Source of the DNA: Candidatus Omnitrophota bacterium
GTDB taxonomy: Bacteria > Omnitrophota > Gorgyraeia > B26-G9
Length of the DNA stretch: 6,588 bases
Assembly: GCA_003645745.1 (NCBI GenBank)
Contig: QNCH01000093.1
Location: 1-6,588, forward strand
Direction of reading: 5' to 3'
Below, one piece after another: positions 1-4,590 of the stretch (within the stretch, counting starts at the first letter, position 1; the number at the start of each line of letters is the position of its first letter). The notes beneath the pieces were generated by a model. It ran no database searches. It worked only from the letters and a program-made list of their open reading frames with translations, and was not told where the DNA came from. The translations under genes were made by a program, and so were the position numbers.

Positions 1-128
1 ATTACAAATTACAAATTGCAAATTAGAAACAAAAGAATACGCTGTAGGTGTGATTAATGTTGTTTTTTACGGGATATGGAATATTTGGGTTACCATAATC
101 TACAATTTGAAATATGAAATTTGAAATA
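1..128. repeat. Inverted pair of heptad (7-nt) repeat arrays upstream of fliR
   Basis: Positions 1-28 read as four consecutive 7-mers: ATTACAA, ATTACAA, ATTGCAA, ATTAGAA. Positions 101-128 read as TACAATT, TGAAATA, TGAAATT, TGAAATA, whose reverse complement is again an ATTTCAA-type heptad series. The two arrays are therefore the same kind of unit in opposite orientation around a 72-nt unique centre (29-100), and could fold into an imperfect stem of about 25 bp. The right array ends three bases before the fliR ribosome binding site. No start-to-stop gene is evident in this stretch. The left array may continue beyond the window edge. Confidence 0.7.
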
Positions 129-131
129 TAC

Positions 132-137
132 AAAGGT
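132..137 (+). promoter_or_regulatory. Ribosome binding site that fixes the fliR start
   Basis: AAAGGT lies five bases upstream of the ATG at 142. The reading frame stays open back to a TTG at 121, but that codon sits inside the heptad repeat array and has no Shine-Dalgarno sequence ahead of it. This motif therefore supports ATG 142 as the true start. Confidence 0.7.
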
Positions 138-141
138 AGCT

Positions 142-921
142 ATGGATATATTAAATATTAGTATAAATGATTTCCAGATTTTTTTTTTAATTCTTGTGCG
201 CATATCAGCTATATTTACGGCTGCGCCTGTTTTTAATAACCGCAGCATTCCTGTTCCGGTAAAAATTTGTTTTTCTTTTATGGTTACTTTGCTTTTGTTC
301 CCTGTAATTGGCAAAGGGCTTATTTTATCTCAATTAGGTATGTTGTCTTTTTTTTCTTTAATTCTAAAAGAACTTTGCGTGGGCTTAGTGCTTGGTTTTG
401 CTGCTACATTTGTGTTTAACGGCATTCAATTGTCAGGGCTTTTTATTGGAAGGCAAATGGCTTTACAGCTTTCAGGCTTGTTTGACCCTGTTTCAGGAAC
501 TCAGGATTCTAGTGTGGGGCAATTGAATTTAATCTTAGGCAGTTTAGTGTTTTTACTGCTTAATGGCCATCATTGGCTTTTAAAAGCTTTTATTGGCAGT
601 TATGATTTAGTGGCTTTAACAAAAGTACATTTCACATCAGGCTTTGCAGTGAAATTTATTCAGATGTCATCTCAGGTTTTTGTGATTGCTTTTCAATTCA
701 GCGCTCCGATTTATGTTACGTTAGTGTTACTGACTATGGTCATGGGAATAGTTTCCCGTTTAATTCCTGAAATGAATATTTTGATTCTTTCTATTCCATT
801 TAAAATAAGCATAGGTTTGATTATGATGGCTGTATCAATGCCTTTTTTTGTTTATGTTTTTAAAAAATTGTTTGTGCAGTTGAATATTGATTTGGATATT
901 TTACTGCGTAGTTTGGGATAA
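142..921 (+). CDS. fliR: Flagellar biosynthetic protein FliR (export gate)
   Basis: This encodes a 259-residue, very hydrophobic inner-membrane protein, the usual length for FliR. FliR joins FliP and FliQ to form the export pore through which rod, hook and filament subunits pass. Hydrophobic segments are visible at about residues 13-32, 43-60, 65-92, 128-146, 174-205 and 212-245. Family landmarks are present: the N-terminal LVRISAIFTAAPVF stretch, GRQM (R104-M106), a DP followed by SSVGQLN (123-129), and NGHH (141-144). The ATG at 142 is chosen over the TTG at 121 because of its ribosome binding site. A run of ten T (179-188) lies in codons 13-16. It is followed by flhB after 218 nt, where many genomes have these genes overlapping or fused. 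FliQ is not visible in the 141 nt upstream. The family call is secure. The paralogous injectisome proteins (SctT) are less likely given FlhB and FlhA next door. Confidence 0.95.
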   Translation: MDILNISINDFQIFFLILVRISAIFTAAPVFNNRSIPVPVKICFSFMVTLLLFPVIGKGLILSQLGMLSFFSLILKELCVGLVLGFAATFVFNGIQLSGLFIGRQMALQLSGLFDPVSGTQDSSVGQLNLILGSLVFLLLNGHHWLLKAFIGSYDLVALTKVHFTSGFAVKFIQMSSQVFVIAFQFSAPIYVTLVLLTMVMGIVSRLIPEMNILILSIPFKISIGLIMMAVSMPFFVYVFKKLFVQLNIDLDILLRSLG

Positions 922-943
922 GATTACATTAGAAAATAAAAAT

Positions 944-1044
944 ACTATGCTCAAACGTAATAGGTTTGGCTTAACTCAGATCGTTTCAATCTAGGGCACA
1001 GGGAAACGCCTAAATTTTACAAACCTATTACGTTTGAGTATAGT
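944..1044. repeat. 101-nt element with near-perfect 25-bp terminal inverted repeats
   Basis: Arm 944-968 (starting ACTATGCTCAAACG) pairs with arm 1020-1044 (ending CGTTTGAGTATAGT) at 24 of 25 positions. The only exception is 949/1039, which is G-U in a + strand transcript. The 51-nt centre contains a nested 6-bp stem, CGTTTC (982-987) with GAAACG (1003-1008). Flanking AGATTA (921-926, overlapping the fliR stop) and TAATCT (1045-1050) are also complementary. No T-run follows on the + strand, so it is not a classical terminator for fliR. It could be a miniature inverted-repeat transposable element, an RNA-processing hairpin or a structured leader. No clear target-site duplication is seen. Confidence 0.8.
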
Positions 1045-1102
1045 TAATCTGAAATTTTAAATTGTCGACGAGCTCCATAATAAATACGAAATAAACTCCA
1101 GC

Positions 1103-1136
1103 AGGAAGGGTTATCGATATGGATTTAGAGGTATAA
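1103..1136 (+). promoter_or_regulatory. Possible leader mini-ORF (MDLEV) with strong RBS ahead of flhB
   Basis: AGGAAGGG (1103-1110) is the strongest Shine-Dalgarno-like sequence in this gap and lies eight bases before ATG 1119. That ATG opens a five-codon frame, ATG GAT TTA GAG GTA, ending at TAA 1134-1136. The stop is three bases before the flhB start, in the same frame. The flhB ribosome binding site AGAGGT (1127-1132) lies inside the mini-ORF, so translation of the leader could influence flhB initiation. This is seen in sequence only and may be chance. Confidence 0.35.
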
Positions 1137-1139
1137 GTT

Positions 1140-2228
1140 ATGGCAGATAATGACCAAGAAAAAACTGAACAAGCATCGCCGCGTAAACGTAGAGAAGCAA
1201 TTGAAAAGGGAAATCTTGCGACAAGCCAGGAGTTAAATTCAATTGTTTTGCTGCTTGCCGGTATGCTTTTTTTATCTTATTACGGCAAAGGGATTGTTTC
1301 TGAGCTTACGCTGCTTATGTCCGCGATTTTTATGAATTTAGGGCATATTGATGTTTCAGCTTCTGCTGTTGCAAGTTATTTGCCAGGGCTGGGTTTTGTT
1401 TTTTTCCGTATACTTGGCCCTTTCTTAATTTTGTTAGTTAGTGTTGCGATAATTATTAATATTGCCCAGCATGGTGTTGTTTTTACGCTCACTCCTTTAT
1501 TGCCGCAGACTAATTTACCACATCTTAATCCTTTTTCAGGCCTGAAAAATATTTTTTCAATGAAGGCTGCGATGCGGTTTGTTTTTAGTGTGATGAAAAT
1601 GTTGATCGTTGTGCGTGCTTGTTACAGTTTAATTGTACAGGCTATGCCGCAAATAATGCTCTTGCCTGAGATGGGTGTGCCAGAAATTGCCAGTTTTGCG
1701 GGTATGCTTTTTTTTAAATTGATCGCAAAGATTTATTTTTTTCTTCTAATTGTTGCTTTAATTGATTATGCTTATCAAAAATGGGAGTATGAAAAAAGTT
1801 TAAAAATGACAAAAAAGGAAGTAAAAGATGAGTTAAAAAATATGGAAGGAAATCCTCAGATCAAATCAAGGATTCGTTCTATGCAGGCTCAAATGGCAAG
1901 GAAAAGGATGATGCAGCAAGTGCCTGAAGCAGATGTAGTGATTACTAATCCTACTCATTTAGCTGTGGCGATAAAGTATGATTTACAAAAGATGGATGCG
2001 CCAAAGGTGGTTGCTAAAGGCGCGAGGATTTTAGCAGAAAAGATTAAAGCAATTGCTTTAGAAAATGGAGTGGCTATTGTGGAAAATAAGCCTTTGGCCA
2101 GGGCAATATTTAAAGAAGTAGAAGTTGGAGAGGCAATTCCAGTAAAGTTATACCAGGCAGTTGCGGAAGTTCTCGCGTATGTATTCCAATTGAATAAGCA
2201 GAAGCTGCAGGCTAATAACTTACTCTAA
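1140..2228 (+). CDS. flhB: Flagellar export switch protein FlhB
   Basis: This encodes 362 residues, close to the usual FlhB length. FlhB is the inner-membrane switch that changes export from rod/hook to filament substrates through autocleavage of its cytoplasmic domain. The N-terminus (DQEKTEQASPRKRREAIEKG) is the typical FlhB start. Four hydrophobic segments lie at about 33-52, 83-108, 143-166 and 184-211. A charged linker with KKEVKDELKNMEGNPQIKSR leads to the cytoplasmic domain. The autocleavage motif NPTH is intact at N270-H273, with cleavage expected between N270 and P271. The cytoplasmic domain continues with ENKPLARAIF and GEAIPVKLYQAVAEVLAYV, as in functional homologues. The start is supported by AGAGGT at 1127-1132, seven bases upstream. 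The gene is preceded by a 218-nt gap carrying the inverted-repeat element and followed by 169 nt before flhA. An injectisome SctU is the only alternative and is unlikely beside flhA. Confidence 0.96.
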   Translation: MADNDQEKTEQASPRKRREAIEKGNLATSQELNSIVLLLAGMLFLSYYGKGIVSELTLLMSAIFMNLGHIDVSASAVASYLPGLGFVFFRILGPFLILLVSVAIIINIAQHGVVFTLTPLLPQTNLPHLNPFSGLKNIFSMKAAMRFVFSVMKMLIVVRACYSLIVQAMPQIMLLPEMGVPEIASFAGMLFFKLIAKIYFFLLIVALIDYAYQKWEYEKSLKMTKKEVKDELKNMEGNPQIKSRIRSMQAQMARKRMMQQVPEADVVITNPTHLAVAIKYDLQKMDAPKVVAKGARILAEKIKAIALENGVAIVENKPLARAIFKEVEVGEAIPVKLYQAVAEVLAYVFQLNKQKLQANNLL

Positions 2229-2231
2229 TGA

Positions 2232-2347
2232 ATTAGAATTCAGTAGTTAGAATATAGAATTCAGTAGGGGGAAAGTAAAGCTAAACATTACTGCTTAAGA
2301 GGTATTCATTTATCTTTTATTCTGACTCCTGACTACTGAATTCTTTT
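2232..2347. repeat. Inverted pair of heptad repeat arrays between flhB and flhA
   Basis: The left array (2232-2267) reads in 7-nt steps: ATTAGAA, TTCAGTA, GTTAGAA, TATAGAA, TTCAGTA. It contains TAGAATTCAGTAG twice (2234-2246 and 2255-2267, 21 nt apart). The right array (2320-2343) reads TTCTGAC, TCCTGAC, TACTGAA, TTC. Its CTACTGAATTC (2333-2343) is the exact reverse complement of GAATTCAGTAG in both left copies. The centre (about 2268-2319) is unique. A T-rich stretch (2341-2349) follows the right arm, so a transcript could form a hairpin followed by U residues, though the loop is long. No gene is seen in this gap. Confidence 0.7.
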
Positions 2348-2374
2348 TTGAAAATTTGTAACAAGTTTGCGCAC

Positions 2375-2388
2375 AAGGTATTAAAAGG
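2375..2388 (+). promoter_or_regulatory. Two alternative ribosome binding sites for flhA
   Basis: AAGG at 2385-2388 is nine bases before ATG 2398. Another AAGG at 2375-2378 is ten bases before an in-frame GTG at 2389. The ATG is preferred because of its codon and because starting at the GTG would bury the nearer AAGG against the start codon. The GTG would add only three residues (MKN). Confidence 0.5.
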
Positions 2389-2397
2389 GTGAAAAAT

Positions 2398-4485
2398 ATG
2401 GCAGATTTTGATAAGGCAGATGCTTTAGCCGGGTTAGTTAAAAGAGGTGATGTTGTTCTTGCAGGGAGCATTATTGCTATTCTGATAATTATGATTGTGC
2501 CATTGCCTTTTATAATATTAGATTTCCTAATGGCTCTGAATTTAGCATTATCACTGGTGATTATTTTATTAGTAGTTTACCTTGTTAAGCCTTTAGAATT
2601 TAGTTCATTCCCTACTTTGCTTTTAATTGTTACCTTATTTAGATTATCAATAAATGTCGCGTCAACAAGGTTGATTTTACTTAATGGCAATAGTTTTGAT
2701 GGGAAAATTATTAAAGCTTTTGGTAATTTTGTGGTTGGAGGCAATTATGTTGTTGGCGCGGTGATATTTTTAATTTTAGTGATTATTCAGTTTATTGTAA
2801 TCACCAAAGGAGCGCAAAGAGTCGCAGAAGTTGCGGCAAGATTTACTTTGGATGCTATGCCGGGCAAGCAAATGGCTATAGATGCAGATTTAAATGCTGG
2901 AATTATTGATGAGCATGAGGCAATTGAACGCAGGCATGAAATATCACAGGAAGCTGATTTTTACGGCTCAATGGATGGCGCAAGCAAGTTTGTCAGAGGA
3001 GATGCTATTGCAGGGATAATTATTACTGTGGTTAATATTTTGGGAGGCTTGATTATTGGCGTAACATATATGCATATGAATATTGCTGAATCAGCGCGGG
3101 TTTTTATGCTTTTAACTATTGGTGATGGGCTTGTTTCACAGTTTCCAGCTCTTTTAATTTCTACAGCATCAGGTATATTAGTGACCAGAACCACCTCTAC
3201 CCGTGATGGACATGGTTTGGGCAAGCAGTTAATGGTGGAACTTTTGTCACAGCCAAAAGGTATTGCTGCAGTGGCTGTTTTTTTGGTTGTTTTTGCTTTA
3301 ATTCCAGGCATACCTAAGATTCCTTTTTTCTTGATGGCATTTTTTGTTGGAAGCCTGGCGCGTACTTTAACACGTAGTTTTAAGCAGGCAGAGGAGACGC
3401 ACAAACAACGTAAAACAGGAGAAAAAGCACTTGAGAAAACTCCAGAGTCTGTTAATGACTTGCTGCAAGTGGATACTCTGGAATTAGAAATAGGTTATGG
3501 CTTAATTGAGCTTGTTAATCGGGAGCAAGGCGGTGATTTATTAGATAGGATTACTGCTGTGCGCAGACAATGCGCTGTGGATCTGGGCATAATTGTGCCT
3601 CCGATTCGAATTAAAGATAATATGCGTTTAGAAGCGAATAACTATGAGATAAAACTCAGGGGCATAAAAATCGCTGGAAGCTCGAGTATGCCGGGGTATT
3701 ATCTGGCAATGAACCCTGATCCCCAGCAAGAGATGATTGCGGGGATTAAAACTACTGAGCCGGCTTTTGGTTTGCCAGCTGTGTGGATTAGCGAAAACCA
3801 GAAAGCAAAAGCAGAGAGCCGTGGTTTTACTGTGGTGAATGCAGTTTCTGTGATTGCTACGCATTTAATCGAAGTGATTAAAACTCATAGTTATGAAATA
3901 TTAGGCAGGCAGGAAGTAAAGAATTTATTGGATAATCTGAAAAAAACTTATCCTGCTCTTGTAGAAGAAGTTGTGCCTAATGTTTTAACTGTTGGCAATG
4001 TACAAAAAGTTTTGCAAAATTTATTAAGGGAAAAAATTCCAATTAAAGATATGATTACGATTCTTGAAGTGCTTGGCGATTATGCGCCGCGTACTAAAGA
4101 TACAGATATTTTAACAGAATATGTGCGGCATGCCCTGTCCAGGCATATTTGCCGGCAAAATCAGGATGAAGAGGGAAAAATTAAAGCAGTAACTCTTGAC
4201 CCTAATTTGGAAGAAGTTTTAAGCAGCTCTGTGAAAAAAGCAGGGGATGTTTCTTATCTCGCGCTTGAGCCAAAAGTAGTGCAAAATATTTTAGATAAAA
4301 CTCTGGAAGAAATAAACCGCAATACGCAGGCAGGAGAGCGGCCGGTAATCCTTTGCTCTCCGCAAATCAGAATGCATTTCAAACGTTTGACAGAAAGGCT
4401 TTTGCCTGATGTGTCTGTTTTATCATTTAATGAAATAGAACCTGATATTATTTTAGAATCTGTAGGTATGGTTGAGGTTAGCTAA
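2398..4485 (+). CDS. flhA: Flagellar export gate protein FlhA
   Basis: This encodes 695 residues (698 if the in-frame GTG at 2389 is used), the normal FlhA size. FlhA forms the nonameric export engine that couples proton flow to protein export, and its cytoplasmic ring docks FliS, FlgN and FliT with their substrates. The N-terminal ~320 residues are a multi-pass membrane domain with FRLSINVASTR and the FHIPEP signature region VAEVAARFTLDAMPGKQMAI (142-161). R148, D152 and D202 (in VRGDAIAG) align with R154, D158 and D208 of enterobacterial FlhA, residues important for function. The membrane-proximal stretch is RKTGEKALEK. The cytoplasmic domain starts near LELEIGYGLIELV (361-373) and continues through PPIRIKDNM, EPAFGLPAVWI, VIATHLIEVIKTHSYEILGRQEV and LREKIPIKDMITILE to the end. 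No truncation is seen. In many genomes flhF and flhG follow flhA; here the next gene is an unrelated secreted protein after 105 nt. Antisense frames inside this gene are shadows. Confidence 0.97.
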   Translation: MADFDKADALAGLVKRGDVVLAGSIIAILIIMIVPLPFIILDFLMALNLALSLVIILLVVYLVKPLEFSSFPTLLLIVTLFRLSINVASTRLILLNGNSFDGKIIKAFGNFVVGGNYVVGAVIFLILVIIQFIVITKGAQRVAEVAARFTLDAMPGKQMAIDADLNAGIIDEHEAIERRHEISQEADFYGSMDGASKFVRGDAIAGIIITVVNILGGLIIGVTYMHMNIAESARVFMLLTIGDGLVSQFPALLISTASGILVTRTTSTRDGHGLGKQLMVELLSQPKGIAAVAVFLVVFALIPGIPKIPFFLMAFFVGSLARTLTRSFKQAEETHKQRKTGEKALEKTPESVNDLLQVDTLELEIGYGLIELVNREQGGDLLDRITAVRRQCAVDLGIIVPPIRIKDNMRLEANNYEIKLRGIKIAGSSSMPGYYLAMNPDPQQEMIAGIKTTEPAFGLPAVWISENQKAKAESRGFTVVNAVSVIATHLIEVIKTHSYEILGRQEVKNLLDNLKKTYPALVEEVVPNVLTVGNVQKVLQNLLREKIPIKDMITILEVLGDYAPRTKDTDILTEYVRHALSRHICRQNQDEEGKIKAVTLDPNLEEVLSSSVKKAGDVSYLALEPKVVQNILDKTLEEINRNTQAGERPVILCSPQIRMHFKRLTERLLPDVSVLSFNEIEPDIILESVGMVEVS

Positions 4486-4517
4486 GATAAAAAAATGGCG
4501 GTTGCCCGCTTAAAAAG

Positions 4518-4532
4518 ATTGCAAATTGCAAT
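4518..4532. repeat. Short palindromic ATTGCAA heptad pair
   Basis: ATTGCAA occurs twice back to back (4518-4524 and 4525-4531), forming a 15-nt inverted repeat with a single-base centre. The unit is identical to 15-21 in the array upstream of fliR. It lies in the 105-nt flhA to CFI-protein gap (4486-4590). That gap also holds a 4-bp GCGG/CCGC hairpin (4498-4509); it is followed by an A-run complement that would resemble a small terminator only on the minus strand. Confidence 0.5.
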
Positions 4533-4590
4533 GTAGCATCTACGCAGTGTTTGTGAGGGTAATTCGAGAAAGATTAAAATAGGAAAAGAT

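Noticed and set aside
2..124. Open frame on + strand running in from the window edge (VINVVFYGIWNIWVTIIYN...)
   Set aside because: It consists largely of the two heptad arrays, has no recognisable family and does not resemble a FliQ C-terminus. It could be the tail of an upstream gene but cannot be supported.
121..141. TTG 121 as the fliR start
   Set aside because: It lies inside the heptad array with no Shine-Dalgarno sequence; ATG 142 has AAAGGT at proper spacing and gives the usual FliR N-terminus.
90..314. Minus-strand 74-residue frame
   Set aside because: Antisense to fliR and the leader repeats; no ribosome binding site or family resemblance.
2961..3404. Minus-strand 147-residue frame
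   Set aside because: Fully antisense to the most conserved part of flhA; its composition is that of a shadow frame.
3628..3864. Minus-strand 78-residue frame
   Set aside because: Antisense to the flhA cytoplasmic domain, with no supporting signals.
4491..4511. Minus-strand terminator (GCGG-GCAA-CCGC followed by T-run)
   Set aside because: The stem is only 4 bp and there is no minus-strand gene here to terminate; noted as a small hairpin only.
4495..4536. Micro-ORF MAVARLKRLQIAM between flhA and the CFI-box gene
   Set aside because: Thirteen codons with no ribosome binding site, overlapping the palindromic heptad pair; likely chance.
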